Assembly: GCF_020618775.1 (NCBI RefSeq)
Contig: NZ_JAESVB010000001.1
Location: forward strand, 744,001 to 808,000
Length of the DNA stretch: 64,000 nt
From: Acidisoma silvae
GTDB lineage: Bacteria; Pseudomonadota; Alphaproteobacteria; Acetobacterales; Acetobacteraceae
Reading direction: 5' to 3'
Part shown: positions 35,000 to 44,284 of the stretch, one piece after another
Position numbering within the stretch: the first letter of the stretch is position 1
Layout: the number at the start of each line of letters is the position of its first letter
Made by a program: the position numbers and the translations under genes
The notes under the pieces: model-generated
The model's database searches: none
What the model was told of the DNA's origin: nothing
The model's input: the letters and a program-made list of their open reading frames with translations, nothing else

Positions 35000-35797
35000 A
35001 TGAGAGGGCTTGCCGTGAATCCTCAGAAACTGGCGCTGGTCACCGGCGCATCGAGTGGGCTTGGCATCGCCCTGGCCGAAGATCTGGCTGGGCGGGGCTA
35101 TGACCTGATCCTGACGGCCCGGTCGGAAGCGCCGATGCAGGCGCTGGCCGCGACACTGCGCGCGCAGCACGGCATCGCGGTTGCGGTGGAAGTCGCTGAT
35201 CTTTCCCTGCCGGGCAGCGTGGCCGCGCTGGTGGCCAGGCTGGACGGGCAGGGACTGCATCCCACGATGCTGATCGCCAATGCCGGCTTCGGTCTCAATG
35301 AACGCTTCGTTGACCATGATGGCGCGCGGCTGACGGCGATGCTGCAACTCAATATTCTGTCGCTCGCCGAACTCACGGAGGTTTACGGCGCGCGGATGAG
35401 CGCCGTGGAGACGGGCCACATCATGCTCGTCGCCAGCATCGCCGCCTTCCAGGCGGTTCCACTACTCGGCGCCTATGCCGCGTCGAAAGCCTTCGTGCTG
35501 TCTCTGGGTGAGGCGATGCATGTGGAACTGGCGCCCAAAGTGGGCGTGACCGTGCTTTGCCCCGGTTTCATGGAAACCGGTTTCGGCGCCGTCGCGGGTT
35601 TCGAGCCCGATGCCATGACCAAGCGCACGGCGCTGTCGGCCGAGACGGTGGCGCGCATGGGCGTTGCCGCCATGCTGAAGGGGCAGCCGGTCGTCGTGGC
35701 CGGGCGTCTCAATAGGATCATGGTCGCTGGCGCGCGGCTGATCCCGCGCATGATGGCCGCGCGCATCGCCTTTCGCGCGGCAGGGGGCAAGGGGTGA
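35000..35797 (+). CDS. Short-chain dehydrogenase (DltE-like SDR)
   Basis: A 265-residue SDR with TGASSGLG (cofactor), IANAGFG, a Ser in VASIAAF and YAASKAFVLSLGEAM (catalytic Tyr and Lys). The LILTAR segment after strand 2 is typical of the YqjQ/DltE group, which acts on lipid or sugar carbonyls. Either the ATG at 35000 or GTG at 35015 (with GAGAGGG 6 bases upstream) could be the start. It follows the Ntn hydrolase by 11 bases in the same direction. Confidence 0.87.
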   Translation: MRGLAVNPQKLALVTGASSGLGIALAEDLAGRGYDLILTARSEAPMQALAATLRAQHGIAVAVEVADLSLPGSVAALVARLDGQGLHPTMLIANAGFGLNERFVDHDGARLTAMLQLNILSLAELTEVYGARMSAVETGHIMLVASIAAFQAVPLLGAYAASKAFVLSLGEAMHVELAPKVGVTVLCPGFMETGFGAVAGFEPDAMTKRTALSAETVARMGVAAMLKGQPVVVAGRLNRIMVAGARLIPRMMAARIAFRAAGGKG

Positions 35798-35801
35798 TGG
35801 G

Positions 35802-35981
35802 TTAGAACGGGCGTCTTGCCGTGCGCGTCTGCGGCAGGCGCCGCTCATGCTGGCGCGCGCGTTCATGCCGGGCGCGCGAGCCGAGCATATGATGGACGGC
35901 GACCCAGCAGATGATGCCGAGGCCAGCGGGCACGCCGAAAAAAGCGACCACGCCGTACCAGTTTCCCCCAAGCCAGCTCAT
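35802..35981 (-). CDS. Small single-pass membrane protein, unknown function
   Basis: The 59 residues begin MSWLGGNWYGVVAFFGVPAG, a hydrophobic helix that continues to HHML, followed by a very basic tail (ARHERARQHERRLPQTRTARRPF). GGAAGGA lies 8 bases before the ATG, which argues for a real gene despite its size. The charge pattern predicts the N-terminus outside and the tail in the cytoplasm. It is convergent with the SDR gene (4 bases between ends). I recognise no family. Confidence 0.65.
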   Translation of the reverse strand: MSWLGGNWYGVVAFFGVPAGLGIICWVAVHHMLGSRARHERARQHERRLPQTRTARRPF

Positions 35982-36175
35982 GTCTCGTGTCCTTCCAAAA
36001 CCAGCCGCACAGGGCCGGACGGGTATCGACAGCAAAGCGAGCGACGTCTTTTTATGGCGGTGAGTGTGGACCGTTTTCCGGGGCAAAGGAAGCGAATTGC
36101 CCGTGAAGCCGCGCACCCTAGGCGGGCGGCCAGCCGCAATCTATGCTGCGCGCTCCTATGCTGGGGTGAGTGCCT

Positions 36176-37120
36176 ATGTCGAAAGCGCTGAAGGTCGCGG
36201 TCCAGATGGACCCGATGCAGACCGTCAATATCAATGCCGATTCCACCTTCGCGCTGATGCTGGAAGCCGAGCGTCGCGGCCATCAGCTATGGCATTACGA
36301 AGTGCGGCACATGGCACAGCGCGGCACGCGCATTTCCGCCCGCGCGCATCGCGTGGCGGTGCGCCGCGAAGCCGGCAATTTCTACAATTTCGGGCCGACG
36401 GAAGAGCTCGATCTGTCGACCATGGACGTGATCCTGATGCGTCAGGATCCGCCCTTCGACATGGCCTATATCACCGCCACCCATATGCTGGAGCATATCC
36501 ACCCCAAGACCCTGGTGGTGAATGACCCGGCTGCCGTGCGCAATGCGCCGGAAAAGCTGCTGGTGACGCATTTCCCCGATCTGATGCCGCCGACGCTGAT
36601 CACCTGGGACCGGCAGGCGATCGCGGAATTTCGCGCTGAATTCAAGGATATCATCATCAAGCCGCTGTTCGGCAATGGCGGTATCGGCGTCTTCCGCGTG
36701 CGTGAGGACGACGAGAATTTCGGCTCCATCCTCGACAGCCATTTCGTCCGCACGACCGAGCCGCTGATGATCCAGCGCTACGAGCCGGCGGTGCGGCAGG
36801 GGGACAAGCGCATCATCCTGGTCGACGGGGTGGCGGCGGGTGCCGTCAATCGCGTGCCGGCGGCGGGCGACGCGCGATCCAATATGCATGTCGGCGGCCG
36901 GCCCGAAAAATCGGCGCTGACGGCGCGCGAGCAGGATATCTGCGCGCGGATCGGGCCTTACCTCAAGGACAACGGCCTGATCTTCGTCGGCATCGACGTC
37001 ATTGGCGACTATCTGACCGAAATCAACGTGACCTCGCCCACCGGCCTACAGGAAATCGCCCGCTTCGACGGCATCAAGATCGAAGAGACGATCTGGGACC
37101 GCATCGAGGCGCGGCTCTGA
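36176..37120 (+). CDS. gshB: Glutathione synthetase
   Basis: A 314-residue ATP-grasp enzyme joining gamma-glutamylcysteine and glycine. The N-terminal part ([22 protein letters not shown]) is characteristic of bacterial GshB. The ATP-grasp core has [17 protein letters not shown] and the metal-binding ending [19 protein letters not shown]. The ATG at 36176 has GGGGTGAG upstream; a GTG 6 bases earlier is possible. Glutathione would also serve the thiol chemistry implied by the detoxification genes 10 kb away. Confidence 0.96.
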   Translation: MSKALKVAVQMDPMQTVNINADSTFALMLEAERRGHQLWHYEVRHMAQRGTRISARAHRVAVRREAGNFYNFGPTEELDLSTMDVILMRQDPPFDMAYITATHMLEHIHPKTLVVNDPAAVRNAPEKLLVTHFPDLMPPTLITWDRQAIAEFRAEFKDIIIKPLFGNGGIGVFRVREDDENFGSILDSHFVRTTEPLMIQRYEPAVRQGDKRIILVDGVAAGAVNRVPAAGDARSNMHVGGRPEKSALTAREQDICARIGPYLKDNGLIFVGIDVIGDYLTEINVTSPTGLQEIARFDGIKIEETIWDRIEARL

Positions 37121-37133
37121 CGCGGCCGGGGTC

Positions 37134-37976
37134 ATGGGCGAACCGCAGGAGCCGACGCGCCGCCGGGTAGAGCTGGACGGCGCCTGGCCTGATCTGCCAC
37201 GGCTGGCGGGTGCCGCGCGCGTCTTCCTGCGCGTGCTGGCGGTGCTGCTTTGGACGATCATCTGCGGCCTGCCCCAGGCAGTGCTGATCTTCCTGCCGGG
37301 ACGGCCCAAGGTCTGGGTGCCGCTGATCTACTGGCGCGGCTGCTGCTGGTGCCTGGGGATGACGGTGCGCGTCACCGGTGCGCCGATGGTGCGCGACCTG
37401 CCGGTCGTCTTCATCGGCAATCATTCCTCCTGGCTCGATATTCCGGTGCTGGGCGCCTGCCTGCCGGCCTGCTTCATCGCCAAGGGCGAGGTCGGCAAAT
37501 GGCCGGTCATCTCCATCGTCTCGCGCCTCGGCCGCACCATCTATGTCAGCCGCAAGATGGCGGGCGCGGCGCGGGAGAATGCCGATATTCGCAATCGGCT
37601 TCAGGTCGGCGACAGCCTGGTGCTGTTCCCGGAAGGCACGACGTCGGACGGCGCCCGCGTCATGCCTTTCCGCTCGGCCTTCCTGGCGGTCGCGGAATCC
37701 GACATCCCCCACCGGTTGCAGCCTTTCAGCATCGTCTATGACCGGCTCGACTTCCTGCCCGTGCGGCGGGCGGACCGGTCTCTGTTTGCCTGGTTCGGCG
37801 ACATGGATCTGGCGAGCCATTTCAATCGTATCGCGCGGCATCGCGGCCTGCGGGCGACCATCGTGCTGCATCCGCCGATCGACCCAAAGGCCGGGCTGAC
37901 CCGCAAGCGCCTGGCGCAGCAGACCTGGCATCAAGTGGCCGTGAGCGCGGCCGAAATCCGCCGCAACAGGGATTAG
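37134..37976 (+). CDS. plsC: 1-acyl-sn-glycerol-3-phosphate acyltransferase
   Basis: The 280 residues contain the acyltransferase motifs: NHSSWLD (His97 and Asp102, catalytic), FIAKGEVGKWP, and FPEGTTSDG for substrate phosphate binding. One or two membrane helices lie at about residues 30-75. It acylates lysophosphatidate or a related lysolipid at the inner membrane. It begins 13 bases after gshB and is probably co-transcribed. Confidence 0.9.
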   Translation: MGEPQEPTRRRVELDGAWPDLPRLAGAARVFLRVLAVLLWTIICGLPQAVLIFLPGRPKVWVPLIYWRGCCWCLGMTVRVTGAPMVRDLPVVFIGNHSSWLDIPVLGACLPACFIAKGEVGKWPVISIVSRLGRTIYVSRKMAGAARENADIRNRLQVGDSLVLFPEGTTSDGARVMPFRSAFLAVAESDIPHRLQPFSIVYDRLDFLPVRRADRSLFAWFGDMDLASHFNRIARHRGLRATIVLHPPIDPKAGLTRKRLAQQTWHQVAVSAAEIRRNRD

Positions 37977-38054
37977 CAGCTCCGCATAGCCTGCCATCTC
38001 TGCCGTCGGGAGGTCAGGCAATGGCCAGGTTCAGGCCATGACAGAGGAGCTTTG

Positions 38055-39212
38055 ATGGCGAATACATCCGGCGCGACCAGCTTGGCCCCGCATGAGGAAA
38101 CTCTGCGGCAGGTCTTCGATCAGAGCATCGCAATCGGTCCCGCCTGGATACCGGGCTATGTCTGGAGCACCATCATCCTTGTGCTGGCGGGCCTGCTCGG
38201 CCTGCTGCTGCACCGGGTGACGCTGAAACTGTTCAAGCGCTTCCGGGCGCCGCGCAAGGTCCGCACCTTTTTCGAAGTCTTCGTGGAACATACGACCGGG
38301 CCAAGCCAGGTCGCCTATGTCCTGTTCCTGACCGGCGCGGCGCTGCCCTCCCTCAGCTTTTCCGCCGCGACGACGCTGACCATCGCGCATTTCCTGCTCA
38401 TCGGCTTCGTGCTGCTGGTGGGCTGGACCTCCATCCGGGCGCTGGAAATCTTCGCGTCGCTGTATCTCGGCCGCTTCAAGACCGATACCGACGACAATCT
38501 GCTCGCGCGCAAGCATCTGACGCAGATACGCATCCTGAAACGCGCCTGCGACATCCTGATCGGTCTCGTTACCGTCGGCATCGCGCTGATGACCTTCGAT
38601 CAGGTGCGGCAATACGGGATCAGCCTTTTCGCCTCTGCCGGCGCGGCGAGCCTTGTGGTCGGTCTGGCCGCGCGGCCGCTGCTGACGAATCTCATCGCCG
38701 GCGTGCAGATTGCCATTACCCAGCCCATTCGCCTGGAAGACGCGGTGATCGTCGAAGGGGAGTGGGGCTGGATCGAGGAAATCACCAGCACCTATGTCGT
38801 CGTGCGCCTGTGGGACTGGCGGCGCATGGTTCTGCCGATCGCCTATTTTCTGGAAAAGCCGTTTCAGAACTGGACGCGGGAATCAGCCGCGCTCATCGGC
38901 TCGGTCTATCTCTATGTGGATTACTCGGTGCCTGTTCAGGCGGTGCGCGACAAATTAGCGGAAATCGCGGCTGGCAGCGCGCTGTGCGACGGCCGGGTCG
39001 TCAATCTTCAGGTCAGTGACGCGAAGGAACATGTTATTGAATTGCGCGCGCTTGTCAGCGCGCGCAACGCTCCGCAATGCTGGGACTTGCGCTGTGTGGT
39101 GCGGGAACAGCTGATCGCCTTTTTGCAGTCTGATTATCCGGGGGCCCTGCCGCATATGCGGGTGCAATTGGATCGTGAAGCAAGTCACGCGGCGCCAAAC
39201 GCCAATAATTGA
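38055..39212 (+). CDS. MscS-family mechanosensitive channel
   Basis: This 385-residue protein has about five predicted membrane helices. The last one (LFASAGAASLVVGLAARPLLTNLIAG) is the Gly/Ala-packed pore helix of MscS. It is followed by the beta domain with IRLEDAVIVEGEWGWIEEI and FQNWTRESA. The C-terminal vestibule domain is short. It releases solutes on osmotic downshock. GAGGAG lies 5 bases before the ATG; a TTG just upstream is less likely. The gene stands alone. Confidence 0.92.
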   Translation: MANTSGATSLAPHEETLRQVFDQSIAIGPAWIPGYVWSTIILVLAGLLGLLLHRVTLKLFKRFRAPRKVRTFFEVFVEHTTGPSQVAYVLFLTGAALPSLSFSAATTLTIAHFLLIGFVLLVGWTSIRALEIFASLYLGRFKTDTDDNLLARKHLTQIRILKRACDILIGLVTVGIALMTFDQVRQYGISLFASAGAASLVVGLAARPLLTNLIAGVQIAITQPIRLEDAVIVEGEWGWIEEITSTYVVVRLWDWRRMVLPIAYFLEKPFQNWTRESAALIGSVYLYVDYSVPVQAVRDKLAEIAAGSALCDGRVVNLQVSDAKEHVIELRALVSARNAPQCWDLRCVVREQLIAFLQSDYPGALPHMRVQLDREASHAAPNANN

Positions 39213-39483
39213 CCAATTTATGCTGCGCACAATAACATTTGTGCAAGAAAAGCAGCGATTTAAAGTCATGCTGCAATGCAGCAAAGATCATTATTTAGTC
39301 TATGCCGCAACGCAGCAAATTTGTGCGCTGCGGCAAAAGTTAAATTGCAGCAATGCTTTAGGGGCTATTTGTCGTCGCAACCCCACTTAACTGCATAGGT
39401 ATATTGTCCATGCGTCGGTTGGGAGCCTTCTTTTCGAGGACTAGAGCCTAGAATCACGTCTTTAAGGGATGGGAATTCGTATC
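39213..39483. promoter_or_regulatory. AT-rich, repeat-dense region upstream of the sugar porter
   Basis: These 271 bases hold no gene and are clearly richer in A and T than the surroundings. They contain a perfect palindrome TGCTGCA-A-TGCAGCA (39269-39283) and a stem-loop with 10 of 11 pairs (GCCGCAACGCA, 39304-39314, with TGCGCTGCGGC, 39324-39334). The motif GCAGCAA recurs at 39279, 39313 and 39347. The copies are spaced 34 bp apart, which is not far from three helical turns. TATATT at 39400-39405 is a possible -10. This looks like a multi-site control region for the downstream transporter. Confidence 0.5.
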
Positions 39484-40881
39484 ATGAGTGCAACCGCATC
39501 CCCCGGGATGGCGACGAAAATCGCCACCGGGGATCATAGTTTTTTCACCGCCGGCATGGCCGCTTTGGCCGGGCTGATGTTCGGTCTCGATATCGGCGTT
39601 ATTTCCGGCGCGCTTGATTTCATCGGCAAGGCTTTCGGCGCCGGTGATGATGCCAAGGAATGGATCGTCAGCAGCATGATGTTCGGCGCCGCCGTCGGCG
39701 CGCTCGCCGCTGGCGTGCTGTCCTTCCGCCTCGGCCGCAAGATTTCGCTCATCCTGGGCGCGATCCTTTTCGTTATCGGCTCGCTGTTCTGCGCCGCCGC
39801 CTGGTCGGTCGAAAGCCTGATCATCGCCCGCGTCGTGCTCGGCCTCGCCATCGGCATCGCGACCTTTACGGCGCCGCTGTACATCTCCGAGATCGCCCCG
39901 CCGGAAAAGCGCGGCTCCATGATCTCGACCTATCAGCTGATGATCACCATCGGCATTCTGGCCGCCTTCATCTCGGATACGCTGTTCAGCTATTCCGGCG
40001 CCTGGCGCTGGATGCTGGGCATTGTCGCGGTTCCCGGCGCGCTCTTCCTGATCGGCGTCATCCGTCTGCCGAACAGCCCGCGCTGGCTGCTGATGCGCGG
40101 CAAGACCCGCGAGGCGCGCGAAGTGCTGACGCAGCTGCGTGGCAACAAGCAGCGCGTCGACGCCGAATATAACGAAATCGAAGAGCAGCTCCGCCGCCCG
40201 CAGGCCGGCTGGTCCCTGTTCCGAGAGAACTCCAACTTCCGCCGCTCGGTCTTCCTGGGCGTCGTGCTACAGGTGGTTCAGCAGTTCACCGGCATGAACG
40301 TCGTCATGTATTACGCGCCGCGCATCTTCCAGGCGGCCGGCTTCCAGGGCCACATGGCGCTGTGGGGCACGGCGATTGTCGGTCTGGTCAATGTGCTGGC
40401 CACCTTCATCGCCATCGGTTTCGTCGATCGCTGGGGCCGTCGCCCGGTGCTTCTGACCGGCTTCGTCGTCATGTTCATCGGCATGGGCGTGCTGGGCTAT
40501 ATGCTGCATATAGGCACGACCACGCTGCCGGCGCAGATCTTCGCCGTCGTCATGCTGCTGATCTTCATCACCGGCTTCGCCATGTCGGCGGGTCCGCTGA
40601 TCTGGGTGCTGTGCTCGGAAGTTCAGCCGACCAAGGGCCGCGATTTCGGCATCGCCGCCTCGACGCTGACCAACTGGGTCGCCAACTTCATCGTCGGCAT
40701 CACCTTCCTGTCCATGCTCAACGGTTTCGGCTCGGGCATCACCTTCGGGATCTATGCCGCGCTGAACCTGCTCTTCATCTTCTTCACGATCTTCTTCGTG
40801 CCGGAGACCAAGGGCGTGACGCTGGAGCGCATCGAATCCAACCTGATGGCCGGCAAGCCGCTGCGCAATATCGGCGCGTAA
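39484..40881 (+). CDS. Sugar:H+ symporter, MFS sugar-porter family
   Basis: This 465-residue protein has 12 predicted membrane helices and all sugar-porter marks: GLDIGVISGAL in helix 1, RLGRKISLILG (loop 2-3), LPNSPRWLLMRGK after helix 6, QQFTGMNVVMYYAPRIF in helix 7, DRWGRRPVLLTG and the final PETKGVTLERIE. The pattern is nearest to GalP/XylE/AraE-type proton symporters, so a hexose or pentose is the likely substrate. I chose the ATG at 39484, with GGGATGGGA upstream. A strong terminator follows. Confidence 0.93.
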   Translation: MSATASPGMATKIATGDHSFFTAGMAALAGLMFGLDIGVISGALDFIGKAFGAGDDAKEWIVSSMMFGAAVGALAAGVLSFRLGRKISLILGAILFVIGSLFCAAAWSVESLIIARVVLGLAIGIATFTAPLYISEIAPPEKRGSMISTYQLMITIGILAAFISDTLFSYSGAWRWMLGIVAVPGALFLIGVIRLPNSPRWLLMRGKTREAREVLTQLRGNKQRVDAEYNEIEEQLRRPQAGWSLFRENSNFRRSVFLGVVLQVVQQFTGMNVVMYYAPRIFQAAGFQGHMALWGTAIVGLVNVLATFIAIGFVDRWGRRPVLLTGFVVMFIGMGVLGYMLHIGTTTLPAQIFAVVMLLIFITGFAMSAGPLIWVLCSEVQPTKGRDFGIAASTLTNWVANFIVGITFLSMLNGFGSGITFGIYAALNLLFIFFTIFFVPETKGVTLERIESNLMAGKPLRNIGA

Positions 40882-40952
40882 GCGGGTTCAAGACTGCGCC
40901 TCGGCCGGCGGCGTTAAAGCCGGCCTACGAAAATCCTGATTTCCCTTGGAGG

Positions 40953-40986
40953 GGCTGGCTCAGAAATCTGAGCCAGCCTTTTTCTT
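40953..40986 (+). terminator. Intrinsic terminator of the sugar porter gene
   Basis: GGCTGGCTCAGA and its exact complement form a stem of 11-12 bp with a very short loop, followed by TTTTTCTTT. It lies 72 bases after the stop codon. This is the best intrinsic terminator in the window. Confidence 0.92.
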
Positions 40987-41044
40987 TGGATGGTTAGATT
41001 TTGTCAGAGTCTGTCAGGGTTTGATGGAAGCAGCCCCAATCGTT

Positions 41045-41079
41045 GTCATCGCCAGGCGGCGCGCCGCCCGCGGCATGAC
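41045..41079. repeat. Degenerate REP-like hairpin
   Basis: The ends GTCAT and ATGAC are inverted, and the centre is a GC-rich palindrome (GGCGGCGCGCCGCC). It looks like a single-hairpin or decayed member of the REP-like family. Together with copy 4 and the terminator it fills the 343-base gap at 40882-41224, where I see no gene. Confidence 0.5.
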
Positions 41080-41138
41080 GGCATTTGGAGATGATTCGAT
41101 TTAACTCAGACAGACCCTAGAACCTGATGTGTTCAATG

Positions 41139-41217
41139 CGTCATCCCGGCCTTGAGCCGGGATCTTCTTAGTTGGGCGACTACGAAGAAGATCCCCGTGA
41201 CAAGCACGGGGATGACG
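41139..41217. repeat. REP-like paired palindrome, copy 4
   Basis: The element runs from CGTCATCCCGGCCTTGAG to GGGGATGACG, with the internal text GATCTTCTTAG...GAAGAAGATC forming a further inverted repeat between the arms. It lies between convergent genes (sugar porter and anti-sigma factor). Confidence 0.85.
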
Positions 41218-41224
41218 ACGTTTT

Positions 41225-41968
41225 CTAACCCTGGCTCGGTGCGGCCATATGGCCAAGCCACAGAACCGGTCCCTGCGGCAGGTTGGTCGGCGATCCGCCC
41301 TTCTGCTCCAGGCTGACCATGATCTCCATCGGCGCGCGGACGGTGGCGGGCAGGGTGATGCTGCGGCCGTCGGCCGTAATCAGGCCAAGCGGCCTCGGCA
41401 CTTTCTCGCCGTCCGGCAGGCCCCAAAGTTCCAGATCCTTGCCGGATGCGACAGCGATATGCTGCAACGGCTTGAACTGCACCGCATTGTCCGGCCCGAT
41501 CGAGGCCAGCCAGGTCGGCGCGCCACCATTGGGCGGCGCCAGCACGGCGGCGGCCAGCGGAACGCCCGGTGCAGGTGTCTGCACCGCCGGATTGCGGATG
41601 ACGACGACAATGACCAGAGCGGCGGCGAGGCCGAAGCCGAGCGCCGTCGTCGACCGCCAGAAATTGAGCCGGCGCAGCAGGCTGGCGCGGCTTTGCACGG
41701 TCGCGCGCGGTGCCTCCGCCGGGGCGGCGGCCATGGCCGAGATGCCGCAGCTGGCGGCGATGCGCGGCCACAGATTGGTCGGCGGGGCTGCCACCGGCAC
41801 CAGCACGGATAGCGGGCTCAGCCGATTTTCCCATTCCGTGATGGCATCGCTCAGCACGCTGTCTTCGTCGGCGCGGCGCTGAACCGCCTCGCGTTCGGCG
41901 CCATCCAGCACGCCCAGCACATATTCGGCGGCGAGCAGGTTACGGTCGTCGTCCTGAAACGCGCTCAT
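41225..41968 (-). CDS. Anti-sigma factor, RskA-like
   Basis: The 247 residues begin with an anti-sigma domain (LLAAEYVLGVLDGAEREAVQRRADED, lacking the HxxxCxxC zinc motif), followed by one membrane helix at about 108-125 (TTALGFGLAAALVIVVVI). A periplasmic RskA/ChrR-like domain follows (LELWGLPDGEKVPRPLGLI, PTNLPQGPVLWLGHM). It would hold the sigma factor of the upstream gene at the membrane until a signal releases it. The ATG overlaps the sigma stop by 4 bases. Confidence 0.88.
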   Translation of the reverse strand: MSAFQDDDRNLLAAEYVLGVLDGAEREAVQRRADEDSVLSDAITEWENRLSPLSVLVPVAAPPTNLWPRIAASCGISAMAAAPAEAPRATVQSRASLLRRLNFWRSTTALGFGLAAALVIVVVIRNPAVQTPAPGVPLAAAVLAPPNGGAPTWLASIGPDNAVQFKPLQHIAVASGKDLELWGLPDGEKVPRPLGLITADGRSITLPATVRAPMEIMVSLEQKGGSPTNLPQGPVLWLGHMAAPSQG

Positions 41969-42645
41969 GCCTCAAGGCACCGCTTTAGGCTCGCCAGCGA
42001 TCGCCTGATCCAGGACTTGATCGTGCCGAGCGGTGTGCCGGTCTTTTCCGAAATATCGTTATGCGTCAGGCCATCCGTGAAAGCCTGCACGAGAAGGGAC
42101 CGCCGGTCGGGTTCCAGCTCTTCCAGGCAGCGGCGCAAGGCCGCACCCTCGTCGCTGGTGACAAGCTGCGCCAGGGCATTGGGGGTTTCATCCTCCAGCT
42201 CCGGTGGCTCGTAGCCCGGCGTTTCGCGCACGCGGCGGCGGGTGATGTCGAGCGCGCGGTAGCGGACGATGCTTGTCAGCCAAGCGCCGGCCGCGCCGCG
42301 CGCGGGGTCGAAGCGTACGGCCTGGTTCCAGACCTGGACGAAAGCGTCATGGGTGGCGTCCGCCGCTAGCGCAGGGTCGCGCGTGATGCGCATGGCCAAG
42401 CCATGCAGGCGCGAAGATTGCGCGTCATAAAGCGCGCGGAAGGCCGTCCGGTCGCCGGTGGCGCAGCGGAGCAGAAGTGCCGTCAGGGCATCATCGCCGC
42501 GATCGGCTATGTCGCTAGTCTGGGACAACGGAAAGTGCCACTCCCGCACAGGCCGCACGTAATGCGCGTATTGCCGGGGGCGACTATTGCCAGTCCGGGT
42601 GAGGGACGCAAGCCGGCTGCGCGCGTCGAGGGCAAGTATGGCCAT
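41965..42645 (-). CDS. ECF sigma factor, SigK-like
   Basis: Region 2 lies at about residues 58-125 (DRTAFRALYDAQSSRLHGLAMRI, DATHDAFVQVWNQA). Region 4 is at the C-terminus (GLTHNDISEKTGTPLGTIKSWIRRSLASL). The 226-residue reading from ATG 42645 has about 40 basic, unconserved residues in front. A TTG at 42528, giving 187 residues, fits the usual family length better. It is partnered with the adjacent RskA-like anti-sigma factor. Its regulon is not visible here. Confidence 0.88.
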   Translation of the reverse strand: MAILALDARSRLASLTRTGNSRPRQYAHYVRPVREWHFPLSQTSDIADRGDDALTALLLRCATGDRTAFRALYDAQSSRLHGLAMRITRDPALAADATHDAFVQVWNQAVRFDPARGAAGAWLTSIVRYRALDITRRRVRETPGYEPPELEDETPNALAQLVTSDEGAALRRCLEELEPDRRSLLVQAFTDGLTHNDISEKTGTPLGTIKSWIRRSLASLKRCLEA

Positions 42646-42699
42646 TGGCCGGGAAATCCTTCGCTAATCCGGGCAGGCTAGATTGAGCCTTCCATCATG

Positions 42700-44184
42700 T
42701 TACGAAGGCTGGCGGACACCGGATGTAGCGAGGCCCTGTAACTTCGGAATGTCGCAATGCAGAGCGAGATGGTCTGCAAGTGCATCCAAAACCGCCTCAA
42801 CCGACGACCTATGGTCGAGGTCCGACGGTGCCGCGCCAAAACGGGTCAGCCATGCCGAGCGCTGACGGTCATCGGCAAAGAATCCATGCACATAGGTACC
42901 GATCAAACGTTCGTCATCTGAGGTGGCACCGTCCCGGCGGCCATCGGCGAAGGTCACCACAGGCCGCGCCAAAGCCGGGCCGGTTGTCACCCCCATATGC
43001 ATCTCGTAGCCCGATAGCGGCATGTTGTCCCGTGCCGTGACGCCGCTGACGGCGCGCAGCTGTTTCGGCCCTGCCAGCACGGTTTCGACGTCGAGCAGGC
43101 CGAGACCCTGCACGGTCGCGGGCGGGCCTTCGATACCGTCCGGGTCCGCGATGGTCCGGCCCAGCATCTGATAGCCGCCGCAGAGACCCATTACATGGCC
43201 GCCGCGCCGGTAATGGGCGATGATATCGCTGTCCCAGCCGCAGGCGCGGAGTGCGGCCAGATCGCTGATGGTGGTCTTGGAGCCGGGCAGGATGACGAGC
43301 GTGGTATCGGCCGGCAGCGGCGCACCGTCGCGCAGCATCAGCAGATCGACCTCGGGTTCGGCGGCCAGCGGGTCCAGATCGTCGAAATTGGCGATGCCGG
43401 GCAGAACCGGCACGGCGATGCGCAGCTTGCCGCCACGCGGCGTGAGGGCGGCGCGGCTGCCAAGATCGGCGGCGTCCTCCGCCGGCAGGCGATGCGCCGA
43501 CTTGAAAAAAGGCACGAGGCCCAGTGCGGGCCAACCGGTGCGTTCCGCGATGAAGCGCATGCCGTCATCGAACAGGCTGGGGTCGCCGCGCATACGGTTG
43601 ACGATGAAACCCCGGACGAGCGCGCGATCCTCGCTGTCCAAAACGCTGTGCGTGCCGACAAGACTGCCGATGACGCCGCCACGGTCGATATCGCCTGCCA
43701 GGATGACCGGCACATTGGCCGCGCGTGCGAAGCCCATATTGGCGATGTCATGCGCGCGGAGATTGACCTCGGACGCGCTGCCGGCGCCTTCGACCAGAAC
43801 GATATCGGCCTCGCCACGCAGTTTGGCGAAGCTGTCCAAAACGAATGGCAGAAGCTGCGGCTTCAGCGCCTGATAGTCCCGCGCCCGGGCCTGGCCCCAG
43901 ACGCGGCCCTGCACGATGATCTGCGAGCCGACCTCGCTCTGCGGCTTGAGCAGGATCGGGTTCATATGCACCGATGGCGGCACCCGGCAGGCCAGCGCCT
44001 GCAATGCCTGGGCACGGCCGATTTCGCCGCCATCGGCCGTGACAGCGGCGTTATTCGACATGTTCTGTGGTTTGAAGGGCCGCACGCGCAGACCCTGACG
44101 CGTCAGCAGGCGGCAGAAGCCGGCGACGAGCATCGACTTGCCCACGCTCGACCCCGTGCCCTGGATCATCAGGGCGGCGGTCAT
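42700..44184 (-). CDS. cobQ: Cobyric acid synthase
   Basis: This 494-residue enzyme amidates side chains b, d, e and g of the adenosyl-corrin ring. The N-terminal P-loop-like domain is [32 protein letters not shown] is diagnostic. The C-terminal class I glutamine amidotransferase domain has the nucleophile Cys in [11 protein letters not shown] and the His in GTYVHGFF. No other cobalamin genes are adjacent in this window, so it stands alone here. A REP-like copy lies just upstream of the start. Confidence 0.96.
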   Translation of the reverse strand: MTAALMIQGTGSSVGKSMLVAGFCRLLTRQGLRVRPFKPQNMSNNAAVTADGGEIGRAQALQALACRVPPSVHMNPILLKPQSEVGSQIIVQGRVWGQARARDYQALKPQLLPFVLDSFAKLRGEADIVLVEGAGSASEVNLRAHDIANMGFARAANVPVILAGDIDRGGVIGSLVGTHSVLDSEDRALVRGFIVNRMRGDPSLFDDGMRFIAERTGWPALGLVPFFKSAHRLPAEDAADLGSRAALTPRGGKLRIAVPVLPGIANFDDLDPLAAEPEVDLLMLRDGAPLPADTTLVILPGSKTTISDLAALRACGWDSDIIAHYRRGGHVMGLCGGYQMLGRTIADPDGIEGPPATVQGLGLLDVETVLAGPKQLRAVSGVTARDNMPLSGYEMHMGVTTGPALARPVVTFADGRRDGATSDDERLIGTYVHGFFADDRQRSAWLTRFGAAPSDLDHRSSVEAVLDALADHLALHCDIPKLQGLATSGVRQPS

Positions 44185-44194
44185 CGCCCCACCA

Positions 44195-44273
44195 CGTCAT
44201 GCCCGCGAAAGCGGGCATCTCCTGCCAGCCGTGGTTGCTTAGCCAGAAGATCCCCGCTTGCGCGGGGATGACG
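44195..44273. repeat. REP-like paired palindrome, copy 5
   Basis: The element runs from CGTCATGCCCGCGAAAGCGGGCAT to CCCCGCTTGCGCGGGGATGACG. It fills the 100-base gap between the cobQ start and the parC stop, both on the minus strand. Confidence 0.87.
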
Positions 44274-44284
44274 GCTCTTCAGGC

